Shown: positions 36,401 to 44,628 of the stretch, piece by piece
Position numbering within the stretch: the first letter of the stretch is position 1
How the letters are laid out: every line of letters starts with the position of its first letter
Assembly (NCBI RefSeq): GCF_015751905.1
Contig: NZ_JADOUF010000001.1
Span: 682,001-746,000, forward strand
Source of the DNA: Longispora fulva
GTDB lineage: Bacteria > Actinomycetota > Actinomycetes > Mycobacteriales > Micromonosporaceae
Direction of reading: 5' to 3'
Length of the DNA stretch: 64,000 nt
Notes under the pieces: generated by a model
What the model saw: the letters and a program-made list of their open reading frames with translations, nothing else
What the model was told of the DNA's origin: nothing
Database searches by the model: none
Translations under genes and position numbers: made by a program

Positions 36401-36998
36401 GCAGGCTCGTGACCTGGGTGGAGGACCGGCGCACCTGGCCGGTGGTCGCGTCGACGTACACGGTGAGCTGGCTCGGACCGCCGTCGGAGCCGACGCCGTC
36501 GACGCCCACCCGCCAGACGAGCACCGGTCGGGCGCCTGTCGCGTCGACGGCCAGCTGCGGGGTGGCCCGCACCGTGTGCCCGGTGAACGCGGCCGACGCG
36601 GCGTCGGCGGCCCGTGCCGCCGGCACGGTGGCCTGCGTCGACAGGTTCAGTGCCGTCGGCAGTGTCACGGTCGCGTCCCGGAACTGGCCGCCCGGCGCGC
36701 TGTGCACGATCGTGTCCCCGCCCAGGACCGGTAGGCCCCGGTAGGTCCGGTCGAAGCGGACGTGTCGGGTGCCGTTCGGGTCGACGATCGCGTCGCGGGG
36801 CTCGAACGCGTCGTCGGCTCCGGCGTGCAGTTCGGCGCGGTGCGCGGACAGGGTGTTGCGGGCGTCGCGCACCGCTGTGGACGGGCTGACGGGTCTCGGG
36901 TCGGCTGCCGCGCTGATCAGTGGTACCGCCAGGACGCCGCCCACGAGGGCGATCCCGGTACCGGCCAGCACGGCGCGCCGAAGCGTTGTGCGCTCCAT
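33495..36998 (-). CDS. Secreted bifunctional metalloprotease: M4 thermolysin-like plus M1 aminopeptidase-like
   Basis: The ATG at 36998 has an AAGGAG site and opens a 1167-residue protein with signal peptide. The N-terminal half is a full thermolysin-type zymogen: propeptide (AEPD/FTP-like, to about 240), zinc site HEMSH at 369-373 and GGINEANSD with E400. A jelly-roll-like module (NPGFEAGDTPW to FVLDDITID) lies between two Pro/Ser/Thr linkers. The C-terminal 430 residues are an M1-type gluzincin with HELGH at 1033-1037 and E1056 in WLDEAFTDYATD, the HEXXH-18-E spacing. An endoprotease and an aminopeptidase in one chain is rare. Confidence 0.9.
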   Translation of the reverse strand: MERTTLRRAVLAGTGIALVGGVLAVPLISAAADPRPVSPSTAVRDARNTLSAHRAELHAGADDAFEPRDAIVDPNGTRHVRFDRTYRGLPVLGGDTIVHSAPGGQFRDATVTLPTALNLSTQATVPAARAADAASAAFTGHTVRATPQLAVDATGARPVLVWRVGVDGVGSDGGPSQLTVYVDATTGQVRRSSTQVTSLLARKPGTGARTTAAHATQTALVPGSGKGYHDGDVTVSTTRRADGQYEMKDPARGNGETRDAGDADAPGGAPPAGWGTAITDADNAWGDGTAANRQTAAVDAHYGIQATWDYYKSTHNRSGIRNDGVGSRSFVHYGTKLDNAYWMDECFCMVYGDGASGSSPLTSLDVTGHEMSHGVTAATAKLDYGNPDAGVYVESGGINEANSDIFGTLVEFAANNPADVPDYLIGEKINIFGDGRPLRYMDDPAKDGSSKTCWYPGMGTSIDPHLSSGIGNHLFFLLAVGSGTRTVNGVSYNSPSCGAPAVNGIGNDKAGKIWYRALTTYMVSTETYPLARVSTIRAANDLYGAAECAAVKAAWTATGVGAQAGEPACAGTPTPAGSPSPSPVGGSCAATQAVPNPGFEAGDTPWTASPGVLGAFADQPAHSGTRDAWLNGYGTAHTDSLSQQVKVPSGCTTVTLSYWLHVDTAETGGTAYDTLTATLGTKAVGSYSNADSKAGYTKRTFDVSALAGQTVTLAFQGVEDSSLKTSFVLDDITIDASGGSTGPTPSPTPPVADGTRTPYNAAYDVKLTSDATGANWTGTEKVTFTNASDSPLDKVVLRLWDNWRNGCTGTPITVGNVTGGTAATPTVNCTALTVTLPAPLAKGASGSVSFDLSIAVPDGSDRFGRDGAYSFVGNALPVLAVRDAAGWHLDPYTNNGESFYTLASDFTVVLDHPSALRIPATGTSTTAPGGTGRTVTTATAKKVRDFAWAAGPFSTSSVTSPGGVTVRTWWTSGITASAAAGAQATAAAAMDGHASRFGAYPYGEVDVVLHSNFWFGGMEYPGVVFTQATAVTHELGHQWFYGIVGDDEYANPWLDEAFTDYATDLQDGIDGAGCSISWESAAEKLTNSMGYWDQHSTRYATVVYGYGKCTLHDLRRVLGDTAMANLMREYAQAHWYGVSTTAEFKAAAQAKTSTDLTSFWASHRVES

Positions 36999-37134
36999 GG
37001 CGTACTCCTTGAGGGGGGATGGAAGTAGCCAGGAGCGTAGGAGGATCCGGATTAACAGCACCTGAACAAAGACGCAGGTTCGGCCAATGGGGGGACAGTA
37101 GATGTTCAACACCTACGGGTAACTTCGCGGTGAT

Positions 37135-37163
37135 GGGAGGTCCGAGGGGACCCCGGACCTCCC
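37135..37163 (-). terminator. Terminator after the phosphoesterase gene
   Basis: gggaggtccg (37135-37144) pairs perfectly with 37154-37163, just after the minus-strand stop at 37169. Confidence 0.65.
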
Positions 37164-37168
37164 TTGTG

Positions 37169-38041
37169 TCAGCGCCACACTCCGGTGATCGGGGCCGCGT
37201 TGACCGCGTTGTTGATGGGGGCCAGCCCGTAGGCGTCCTCGATGGTGCGCAGGACGTTGTAGTGGTTGATCTGCTGGGTGTACTCCCCGGGTCGGACCTT
37301 CTCGCCGACGAACAGGGTGGTGATCTGGTTGACGGAGCTGAAGTTGTCCTCGTCGAAGGTGACGATCAGCAGACTGTTGTGGGTCCGGGCCCACTGGGCG
37401 TAGTCGTCGAGGTTGTCCCTCAGCCAGGTGTCGCCGGTGCTGACGGGGCAGTCGTGCATGTCGTCGCACATGTCCGGGACCACGAACGACACGGTCGGCA
37501 ACCGCGTGTAGTCGGTCGGGAAGCTGTCGAAGGTGAGGTTGCTGTCGGAGGGCACGTTGTCGAACTTCACCCACGGGTTGTGCTTGCGCACGTACAGGGG
37601 CGCGGGCAGGCCGTCGTCGCAGTCGGTGTCGCCGTCGAAGGGCATGCCCTCGGAGTACCCGGTGAAGGTGTAGTCGGCGTCGATGAGCTGGGCGCCCAGG
37701 TTGGCCTTGTCGGTGAACCCTGGCACGCAGCTGTCGTCGGTCACGCCCTGCCGGGAGCCGGAGAACAGGGCGACGTAGTTGCCCTGGCTGGGGTGGGTGA
37801 CGCCGAACGACCGGCTGAAGTTCGCACCCTGCGCGGCCAGGGAGTTGGTGTACGGCGCGTCGGGGCTGCCGATGATCGCCGAGCGGTCCTTGTTCTCGAA
37901 CATCACGATCACCACGTGATCCGGCCGGGGCACCCCGGTCGCGGCCATCGCCCTGGTGCCACCGGCCGCGACGGCGGCCCCGGTTCCTGCGGTGGCGAGC
38001 GCGGCGACGACGGCGACCGCCAATACGAGTCTTGTGCGCAT
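37169..38041 (-). CDS. Secreted phosphoesterase/acid phosphatase (AcpA-like family)
   Basis: The 290-residue product has an AAGGAG ribosome site and a signal peptide ending near GAAVAAG. The phosphoesterase family signature is present in order: HVVIVMFENKDRS, a THPSQGNYVALFSG segment, and FDEDN near the C-terminus. Members release phosphate from phosphate esters or phospholipids outside the cell. It is transcribed towards the M4-M1 protease gene, separated by a terminator and about 170 bases, so the two are probably separate units in one secretion-rich region. Confidence 0.88.
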   Translation of the reverse strand: MRTRLVLAVAVVAALATAGTGAAVAAGGTRAMAATGVPRPDHVVIVMFENKDRSAIIGSPDAPYTNSLAAQGANFSRSFGVTHPSQGNYVALFSGSRQGVTDDSCVPGFTDKANLGAQLIDADYTFTGYSEGMPFDGDTDCDDGLPAPLYVRKHNPWVKFDNVPSDSNLTFDSFPTDYTRLPTVSFVVPDMCDDMHDCPVSTGDTWLRDNLDDYAQWARTHNSLLIVTFDEDNFSSVNQITTLFVGEKVRPGEYTQQINHYNVLRTIEDAYGLAPINNAVNAAPITGVWR

Positions 38042-38198
38042 GTCCTGCTCCTTGCGTGAGGGGTGAGAGAGGCAGTCGACATCGTGCGGCCCGTTCTGCG
38101 ATCAAGGGAATACCGTCGATGACGCGGGGATGGCGCACACGGGCCCAGCGCGGGGCGAATCATGACCGATCTGAAAATCCAGTACCCGGAGGTAACCG

Positions 38199-39056
38199 TC
38201 AGCGGGTCCACCGGATGCCGTGGAAGCCGGGCTGCAGGTCGAACAGGACCAGGTGGGCCAGCGTCCCGCCGATCAGGCGGAGTTCGGTCACGTCCTTGTG
38301 CGAGGCGAGGGTGTCCATGCGCCAGATCCGGTAGGCGTGCGAGACCGTGACCCCCGGTCCCATCCGCAGCGTCATCTCGTAGTGGGGCCCGCCGGTGGGG
38401 AACCACCGTCCGTAGTAGTGCTCGGAACTGCTGCCGGCAAGGTGGTACTCGAGCGCGTACGTCTCGTCCTTGCCCAGGGGCGCGAACAGGAGTTCGGCCG
38501 CCGCGAGCCCTTCCGCCGGGTCGACGCGGGTCTGGCCGAGGGCGCAGTCGCGGCCTGCCCGGATCGTGGGCAGCGTGTCGCTCTGGGTGTGCTGGAGGAC
38601 GACATAACGCTGGACGCCGCTCTGTCTGGCCCGGAACACCAGCCGCACCGTGGACTCGAAGCGGTTGTCTCCGACATCGGTCACGTCGTCGTGGACGCTG
38701 AGGATGTCGACGTCGGGGTCGGCGGGTGCGCCCAGGGCGGATCTCAGCCGCCGGGCGGGCAGTCGGGGCGTGCCGGGCACCAGTGGAGTTCGTCCGCGCG
38801 AGCCCGCGGGCGCGGCGAGCAGCTTCCGCAGGGCCTGGTGGGGGAGTTCCAGGAGGGTCTCGAGCTCCGCGAGCGCGCGCAGGGCGTCGGGGCTCCTGGG
38901 CCTGCTGATGCCGCGCTGCCAGTTGCTCAACGTGGACACGCTGACGGCCAGGCCGCGGTCGACGAGCCGCTCGTGCAGCCGGTCCAGGCTCAGACCCCGG
39001 GCGGCGATCGCCCACCGCAGTGCCGTGTGGAACGGTGCGTCGTCGGTCACGCCCAT
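38199..39056 (-). CDS. XRE-type helix-turn-helix protein with a large C-terminal domain
   Basis: The 285-residue protein begins with a helix-turn-helix (residues about 20-50: LDRLHERLVDRGLAVSVSTLSNWQRGISRPRS). The remaining 200 residues form a beta-rich domain (RFESTVRLVFRARQSGVQRYV, EYHLAGSSSEHYYGRWF) without known motif; it may sense a ligand. It is divergent from the HEAGH lipoprotein gene across a 303-base gap and lies inside the hydrolase cluster, so it is a candidate regulator of secreted enzymes. Confidence 0.8.
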   Translation of the reverse strand: MGVTDDAPFHTALRWAIAARGLSLDRLHERLVDRGLAVSVSTLSNWQRGISRPRSPDALRALAELETLLELPHQALRKLLAAPAGSRGRTPLVPGTPRLPARRLRSALGAPADPDVDILSVHDDVTDVGDNRFESTVRLVFRARQSGVQRYVVLQHTQSDTLPTIRAGRDCALGQTRVDPAEGLAAAELLFAPLGKDETYALEYHLAGSSSEHYYGRWFPTGGPHYEMTLRMGPGVTVSHAYRIWRMDTLASHKDVTELRLIGGTLAHLVLFDLQPGFHGIRWTR

Positions 39057-39359
39057 GAGAACGATCCTAAGTTACTGGTGCGTACTGGATATTCCAAAAT
39101 GCTGGTGATGAATGCGCTTTCAACCCACTCATCCGATTACGGGGATCACGGTCGTGTTCCCTGGACACGGGGCCGGGTCGCACTATGGCAGTGAACGTCA
39201 GGTGTGGTCGACATCGAGAAATCCAACACCGGCGGGTAACGGGAAATGTGAAATGCGATATAGCACCGCGCGTGAGGGGCCGGGAAAGCTACCGGGGCCA
39301 CGGCGCGGCGGAGGAGCGCGGTGGCGGTCCGCAGCGGGCGCACACCGGAGGAGAGACGC
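39057..39359. other. Divergent intergenic region without further genes
   Basis: This 303-base stretch lies between the XRE gene and the metalloprotease lipoprotein gene. It is less G+C-rich around 39060-39120 and 39205-39270, as expected for promoters on both strands. I see no convincing palindrome or small gene. A GGAGGAGAGA ribosome site lies at its right end. Confidence 0.6.
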
Positions 39360-40550
39360 GTGACTGACCGCATGTTCCTGGTCCGGTGTGCCGGTGTCGT
39401 GACCCGGGTCGGGCCGCTGGTCCGACGGGGGACGCGGGTCGGGCGCCGGATCACCGTTGGGGCGCTCGTCGGGATGTTGGTCCTGGCGGCCTGTTCGTCG
39501 CCGGGGTCCGCCCCGGCGGCGGACCAGGGCCGGTCCTGCCTGACCGGCGCGCTGCGGTACCAGTTCGCCGACGCTGAGGCCGGTCCGGCCAAGCCGCTGA
39601 CCACCGCGCCCGCCCGCGACGCCGGCTGGGAACTGTGGGGCGCGACGGGCGTCGAGAAGGCCACCCACCGGCTGGCGGCGGGCCGGACCGACCCGGGTTC
39701 CGGGGCGTTTCGGGCCTGCGCTGACGGGCCGGTGCGCGCGGCCGAGGTGCGGTTCGACTCCACCGGGCCACTGTGGCGGGTGGTCAGGGAGCGGCACGGC
39801 GACGACGTGTACTCCTTCGCCACGCCCGGCCGGGACCTCGCCGGCACCGTGGACCTGGGCCCGGTGCAGGCCCCGGCGGACATCCGCAACGCCTGGCACG
39901 TGGCCGACACCCTCACCCTGCTGTACGCCCGCCGGGCCAACCCGACATCGGAGTGCTGGACCCGGCACCAGCCGACCGGCCACTGCGACCTGCTGACCGT
40001 CGTGTGGGAACAGCGCGACACCGACGACGCCGGATACTGGGACCTCGGCGACACCATGCGGGTCATCCTCGCCGGCGCCATGACCGACTCCAAGCACCTC
40101 GTCCTGCACGAGGCGGGGCACTGGTGGCAGTGGCAGCTGCACAACCACACGTTCCCCGACGTCACCGGGTGCGACAACCACATGGTGGACCGCAGCAGCT
40201 CGCGGTCCTGCGCGTGGACCGAGGGGTTCGCCGACGCGGTGGCCGCCTACACCCTGGGCGACCAGCGGTACGTGGACGAGAACGGCGGGACCTACCAGAT
40301 CCGCAACGACCGCGACACCCGCGACTACGACGCCGGGGACACGGTGCAGGGCCGGGTCGGCGCGTGCCTGCTCGACCTGTGGGCCCCCGACGGCCCCGAC
40401 GGCGGGAACTGGGACCGCACCGTCGAGCTGATGACCCGGCGGAAGAGCGCCGACTTCCGGGCGTACTTCATGGTGGACCGGCCGGCCGTCGGGCTGGGCA
40501 CCACAGGCCCGGCCCGCGCGATCCTCACCCGGCACACGATCACCTACTGA
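39360..40550 (+). CDS. Metallopeptidase-like lipoprotein (HEAGH)
   Basis: The GTG at 39360 follows GGAGGAGAGA and gives 396 residues. A lipoprotein signal (GALVGMLVLAAC) should anchor it to the membrane. The zinc site is HEAGH at 250-254 in VLHEAGHWWQWQ, with E288 in AWTEGFADAVA as the probable third ligand, a gluzincin layout with a longer spacing. Two cysteines near the active site (TGCDNH, RSCAWT) may form a disulfide. I cannot assign a MEROPS family. It is part of the exported hydrolase cluster. Confidence 0.8.
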   Translation: MTDRMFLVRCAGVVTRVGPLVRRGTRVGRRITVGALVGMLVLAACSSPGSAPAADQGRSCLTGALRYQFADAEAGPAKPLTTAPARDAGWELWGATGVEKATHRLAAGRTDPGSGAFRACADGPVRAAEVRFDSTGPLWRVVRERHGDDVYSFATPGRDLAGTVDLGPVQAPADIRNAWHVADTLTLLYARRANPTSECWTRHQPTGHCDLLTVVWEQRDTDDAGYWDLGDTMRVILAGAMTDSKHLVLHEAGHWWQWQLHNHTFPDVTGCDNHMVDRSSSRSCAWTEGFADAVAAYTLGDQRYVDENGGTYQIRNDRDTRDYDAGDTVQGRVGACLLDLWAPDGPDGGNWDRTVELMTRRKSADFRAYFMVDRPAVGLGTTGPARAILTRHTITY

Positions 40551-40565
40551 CCGCGGGCGGGGCTG

Positions 40566-40808
40566 TCACCAGATGTAGAAGTGCCTGAAGTACCAGCCCG
40601 GGACGGCGGGCGCGTCCTTGAAGGTGCAGGCGAAGGTGAACTGGTTGGACTCCTCGTACTGGTACCGGACGTTGTCGCACTCCTGCTGGGTCTGCCAGAC
40701 CCCGGCCTCCATCACGCCGCCACCGGCGGAGGCGGGGTTCGCGCCGAGGAGTACGACAGCGGTGGCGGCGGCCATTACCGCTCCCCGCAGCATGTTCTTG
40801 GTCAGCAT
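40566..40808 (-). CDS. Small exported protein
   Basis: I start at ATG 40808 because AGAGGAA lies just ahead, giving 80 residues. Residues 1-27 are a signal peptide (MAAATAVVLLGANPASA). The mature 50 residues are aromatic and hold two cysteines (QECDNVRY, TFACTFK), probably one disulfide. I do not recognise a family. It is convergent with the HEAGH lipoprotein gene, only 15 bases between their stops. A small extracellular binding or inhibitor protein is possible, but this is not shown. Confidence 0.7.
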   Translation of the reverse strand: MLTKNMLRGAVMAAATAVVLLGANPASAGGGVMEAGVWQTQQECDNVRYQYEESNQFTFACTFKDAPAVPGWYFRHFYIW

Positions 40809-40975
40809 CGACGTTCCTCTCATCGGGCTGCCGGACGGTCAGCTCCGTCGAGCCTGGCAGCCCGGCCCTGCCAGGACATGTCGGGTATTCACCGGACAAG
40901 CGGGTGATGTCGGGGGCGCGAGTGTCGTGACGGCGCCCAGGCATGGCTCGGGCGAGGCGCCCGGACGGCCTGACG

Positions 40976-42277
40976 TCAGGAAGCGTGCAGCGTGGTGAGG
41001 TCCTGCCGTGGCTGGGGGAGACGGAGTGCGGCGATCTGGGCTCGGGTGTCGGCATCGGGGCGCAGGCCCCAGCGGGTGAAGAACCCGGTGAGGTCCGCGC
41101 CGGCGACCCGGGAGGCGGTGACCATGAGGTACCGCGTCGTGTTCGTGTCGGTGTCAGTCGCCGCGCGGGCCGCCTGGTGCAGTTTCGGATAGAAGTCCTC
41201 GCCGAAGCCGAGGCGGAGCTGCTCGAACATCACGAGCATGGTGAAGTACTCGGCTTCGTGGCCGGCCCGGTCCTCGGCGAGGGCGTTGTAGTCGCGTCGG
41301 GCGTCGGGGAGAGCCAGGAACGCGCGGGCCCTGTCGTAGGACTTCTCCTCGGTCAGGCGCGGCGGGGTGCGCAGCGCGCGTTCCACGGCGAGGGAGTAGA
41401 CGTTGACCGTGACCTCGGTGACGGCGTCCCACTCCCAGGAGGACTGCTGGTGCAGGTGGCCGAGTTCGTGCCACAGGCCCCACGCCGAGCGCGCCCCGGC
41501 AGGGGTAAGGATGTCGTCCATGAGGTCGGCGGGCCAGTGGACCCTGTAGTCGTTGGCGTCGGGGTTGGTGTCCGCTTTGCCTTCGGAGATGTAGTAGAGC
41601 AGCGGGCTGACCTTGTCGCGGTCGTCGGGGCCGGGCTGACCGCTGATCGTGTCCTCGATCCCGACGATCTGGTCGTAGGCGGCCATCAGCCCGGCGGCCT
41701 CCGCGGCGTGCTCGCGGGCCTTCGGCAGTGTCACGGTGAGGACGACGTGCCTGCTGGCCAGCTGCGCGATCGGTGAGTCACCCGTCGAGGCGAGGACGTC
41801 GCGCCACTGCTCCGGGGTGGTTGTGCCGAGCCGGTACAAGGGAAGGGGTTTCGCGGACTCGCCCAGGGTCACCGTGATGTTCGAGCTGGTGCGCACATGC
41901 AGCGCTCCGCCGGCCGGGTCGGTGATCGTCGTCGTCCTGCCCCGCAGCGGGTAGCTGCGGGCCTCGGCGTTGGAGCCTCCCAGGCCGGGGACTCCGACCA
42001 CCAGGTCCGGGACGGGGCTGCCGTCCGGCCGGTCGACGGTGACGGTCAGCGCGGTACTGGCGGGCACCGACCAGCCCGTGGGCTGGAAGTCCGCCAGCTG
42101 GAAACTACGGTTGAGTCGCTGCCGCTCGGTCTCCGCCGACGGCAACGCCGAAACCACGATCGTCCGTGAGCCCGGCGACCTCGGACCGGGAGCGCCGGCC
42201 GGGCCGGTCGGTGACGTGCAGGCGGCCACCGCCAGCAGCACCGTCAGGCCGGTCAGGGCTCGCCGAGAACCAGACAC
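40976..42277 (-). CDS. M60-like peptidase lipoprotein
   Basis: GTG 42277 is chosen because it gives a compact lipoprotein signal (ALTGLTVLLAVAAC); ATG 42322 would add 15 residues. The protein has 433 residues. A GGALHVR strand and the site HELGH (270-274) within WHELGHLHQQ, followed by TEVTVNVYSLA with E288, match M60-type (enhancin-like) peptidases, which cut O-glycoproteins or mucins. The N-terminal beta domain before the catalytic part is also typical. It should act at the cell surface. Confidence 0.85.
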   Translation of the reverse strand: MSGSRRALTGLTVLLAVAACTSPTGPAGAPGPRSPGSRTIVVSALPSAETERQRLNRSFQLADFQPTGWSVPASTALTVTVDRPDGSPVPDLVVGVPGLGGSNAEARSYPLRGRTTTITDPAGGALHVRTSSNITVTLGESAKPLPLYRLGTTTPEQWRDVLASTGDSPIAQLASRHVVLTVTLPKAREHAAEAAGLMAAYDQIVGIEDTISGQPGPDDRDKVSPLLYYISEGKADTNPDANDYRVHWPADLMDDILTPAGARSAWGLWHELGHLHQQSSWEWDAVTEVTVNVYSLAVERALRTPPRLTEEKSYDRARAFLALPDARRDYNALAEDRAGHEAEYFTMLVMFEQLRLGFGEDFYPKLHQAARAATDTDTNTTRYLMVTASRVAGADLTGFFTRWGLRPDADTRAQIAALRLPQPRQDLTTLHAS

Positions 42278-42623
42278 CGGAGCGCCCCCATCCGTTCTGT
42301 GGGACGCGCGGTGGCCGTCCATGGAAATGTTGTCAAAAAGTGCGAGGACCTGGGCCCGCTCGGCGAACGTGACCGTCCCGAAACGGCTGGCCAGGCATCC
42401 GCGAACGAGCGCGCCGTCGTCACCGTGACGGTTCGCTTTCCATCGTGCAGGGCACGGGCGGGTCGCCGCAGGAACTTTCGTCTCGGTTCGCGGGCCGATC
42501 GTCTCCTTCGGCGGCATGTCGGTCCCGGTGATGAGGTGCTCATCAGTAGCCAGGGGACGCTCCTCGGCTGCGGCCAGAAGGGCGCGGACCGTGTGGTCCG
42601 CGCCCTTGGCTGTGTGTCGTATG
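42278..42623. other. Intergenic region with a strong terminator
   Basis: This 346-base gap separates the M60-like gene start from the end of the CHAP gene. It includes the alternative M60 start at 42322 and a strong terminator at 42578-42607. I see no other gene. Confidence 0.6.
42578..42607 (-). terminator. Strong terminator after the CHAP/FG-GAP gene
   Basis: A perfect 13-bp stem (42578-42590 with 42595-42607) and a 4-base loop lies 16 bases after the minus-strand stop at 42624. Confidence 0.85.
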
Positions 42624-44342
42624 TCAGGCGAGCTTGATGCCGTTCCAGTCCCAGCCGGCGGCGGCGGGGATGGTGTTGCCGGTGAAGCCGGTGAGGTCGC
42701 CGTTGTAGCTGGCGGACAGGGCGGTCAGGACGTCGATGGCACCGTCGGCGTGGTGGTACAGGAGGCCCACGTCGGTGCGCTTGTCGCCGTTGAAGTCGCC
42801 GGTGGTGAGGCGGATGGCGTTGTAGTCCCAGCCTGCTGCGGCGGCGATGGTGACGGCGTTGTTGAAGGTGCCGATCCGCCCGGTGGTGTCGGCCATGGCG
42901 TGCATGAAGGAGATGCGGCCGTCGGTCTGCTTGTACATGACGCCGAGGTCGGTGCGCTTGTCGCCGTTGAAATCGCCGGGGTAGAGCTGGAAGGAGTTCC
43001 AGTCCCAGGCGCCGGCGGTGATGGTGGTGCCGCCGAGGTCGAAGCCGCCGATGTGACCCGCGGTGTCACCGAGTGCGGTGATCGGCTGGATGCTGCCGTC
43101 ACCACGGCGGTACATGATCGCCATGTCGGCCCGACCGTCACCGTTGATGTCACCGGAGGTGAGTTTGATGCCGTTCCAGTCCCAGCCGGCGCTGGCGGGG
43201 ATGGTGTTGCCGGTGAAGTTGGTGAGGTCGCCGTTGTAGCTGGCGGACAGGGCGGTCAGGACGTCGATGGCACCGTCGGCGTGGTGGTACAGGAGGCCCA
43301 CGTCGGTGCGCTTGTCGCCGTTGAAGTCGCCGGTGGTGAGGCGGATGGCGTTGTAGTCCCAGCCTGCTGCGGCGGCGATGGTGACGGCGTTGTTGAAGGT
43401 GCCGATGCGCCCGGTGGTGTCGGCCATGGCGTGCATGAACGAGATACGCCCGTCAGCCTGCTTGTACATCACGCCCAGGTCGGTGCGGCCGTCGCCGTTG
43501 AAGTCGCCGGGGTACACCTGGAAGGAGTTCCAGTCCCAGGCGCCGGCCGGGATCGTCGTGCCACCGAGGTCGAAGCCGCCGATGTGGCCTGCGGTGTCGC
43601 CAAGCGCGGTGATGGGCTGGATGCTGCCGTCACCACGGCGGTACATGATCGCCATGTCCGCGCGGCCGTCCCCGTTGAAGTCACCGGAGACCTGGAGCGG
43701 CGAGCTGGACGACGACGGTGGCAGTGCGGCGAGCCCCGAGGGGGAGACGTAGGCGCTGACGGTCTTTCCTTCGCCGCTCTGGTAGCTGCCGACGGGGACC
43801 TGGGCGGCTGAGATGACCTCCGTGAGGACGGTGGAGGTGGTGTTGTCGGTGCCGAAGTTGCCGTTGGTGATCTCGATGGAGCCGTCGGTGTTGGTTTTGG
43901 TGACGAGGCCGACGTGGTCGGCGTGGCTGGCGTAGCCGTTGGCGTCGACGGTGGCGTTGTAGACGGCGGCGTCGCCGATTTGTGGCCGGTAGTTCGGGTC
44001 GGTGTGCAGGGTGCCGTGGTTCTTGCCGTAGTTGTAGAACGTCCAGGACCCTTGGGTCAGTGTGTTGACGTCGATGGAGTGGTCGCCGGCATTGGCCCAG
44101 ACCCAGCCGGCGAAGTCGGCGCACCAGGGGAAGCCGGTGCAGCTGTTTTCCTGGGGGCCCTGGAAGCCGCTGCCGCCGAGGCTGTTGGTGTCGCAGTAGT
44201 GCCGACCTTCGTTGGCGCGGGCCAAGCTGGCCACGTCGCTCGCGGTGGCGGCGTGCGCCGGGCTGACGGCGCTGAGCAGGCCGCTGGTGAGGGCTGTGGT
44301 GGCGACGAGAGCCGCGAAGGCACGTCGGATCTGCTTGTTCAA
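42624..44342 (-). CDS. Secreted CHAP amidase with duplicated FG-GAP/VCBS repeats
   Basis: The TTG start has AAGGA 6 bases upstream and opens a 572-residue protein with signal peptide (cut near AHA). The CHAP domain covers about residues 35-190: C74 in FPWCADFAGW and H143 in HADHVGLV are the catalytic pair of peptidoglycan amidases/endopeptidases. Residues about 217-572 are six FG-GAP-type repeats of about 59 residues (SGDFNGDGRADMAIMYRR), each with a DxNxDxxxD calcium-binding loop. Three repeats are duplicated as one 177-residue block. Probably a cell-wall hydrolase bound to a surface. Confidence 0.92.
   Translation of the reverse strand: MNKQIRRAFAALVATTALTSGLLSAVSPAHAATASDVASLARANEGRHYCDTNSLGGSGFQGPQENSCTGFPWCADFAGWVWANAGDHSIDVNTLTQGSWTFYNYGKNHGTLHTDPNYRPQIGDAAVYNATVDANGYASHADHVGLVTKTNTDGSIEITNGNFGTDNTTSTVLTEVISAAQVPVGSYQSGEGKTVSAYVSPSGLAALPPSSSSSPLQVSGDFNGDGRADMAIMYRRGDGSIQPITALGDTAGHIGGFDLGGTTIPAGAWDWNSFQVYPGDFNGDGRTDLGVMYKQADGRISFMHAMADTTGRIGTFNNAVTIAAAAGWDYNAIRLTTGDFNGDKRTDVGLLYHHADGAIDVLTALSASYNGDLTNFTGNTIPASAGWDWNGIKLTSGDINGDGRADMAIMYRRGDGSIQPITALGDTAGHIGGFDLGGTTITAGAWDWNSFQLYPGDFNGDKRTDLGVMYKQTDGRISFMHAMADTTGRIGTFNNAVTIAAAAGWDYNAIRLTTGDFNGDKRTDVGLLYHHADGAIDVLTALSASYNGDLTGFTGNTIPAAAGWDWNGIKLA
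42632..43693 (-). repeat. 531-bp tandem duplication inside the CHAP gene
   Basis: Positions 42632-43162 and 43163-43693 are near-identical tandem copies, offset by exactly 531 bases (177 codons, three FG-GAP repeats). Long runs are identical, so the duplication is recent or is kept uniform by recombination. Confidence 0.9.
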
Positions 44343-44463
44343 GGGGTGTCCTTAGAGGAATCGGTTGGCAAGACGCCAGTGGGAGAGCGCGGGGTGTCGC
44401 GGAGGGTGCACAGGTCGCGTGTGGCACCTGGTGCGGTGGCTTCGTTTGGGGCGAGGTGGAGAT

Positions 44464-44628
44464 TCACCTGCGGTCGGGTCCGGCGCGGATCGAAACGCCC
44501 AGGCTCGGTGCGCCCAGGCCGTAACTGTCGGCGACGGTGAACGACCGGGTGGAGCGGTCCGGGCTCATCGCGGCGCCGAAGCCGGTGAGGCTCACCGCGG
44601 TGAGCGACAGTGCGACGATCCTGGACAT
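44464..44628 (-). CDS. 54-residue exported peptide
   Basis: An ATG at 44628 with GGTGGAG 8 bases upstream opens a 54-residue frame. The first 20 residues (MSRIVALSLTAVSLTGFGAA) look like a signal peptide. The mature peptide (about 30 residues) is rich in Ser, Gly and Ala, ends in basic residues and has no cysteine. It lies upstream of the CHAP gene and in the same direction, about 120 bases away. The family is unknown. Ribosome site and signal peptide together make it likely to be real. Confidence 0.55.
   Translation of the reverse strand: MSRIVALSLTAVSLTGFGAAMSPDRSTRSFTVADSYGLGAPSLGVSIRAGPDRR

Noticed and set aside
33346-36734. Two long frames (933 codons minus, 823 codons plus) over the M4-M1 gene
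   Set aside because: Both are shadows of the protease frame; they are Arg/Gly/Val-rich and have no domain or ribosome site.
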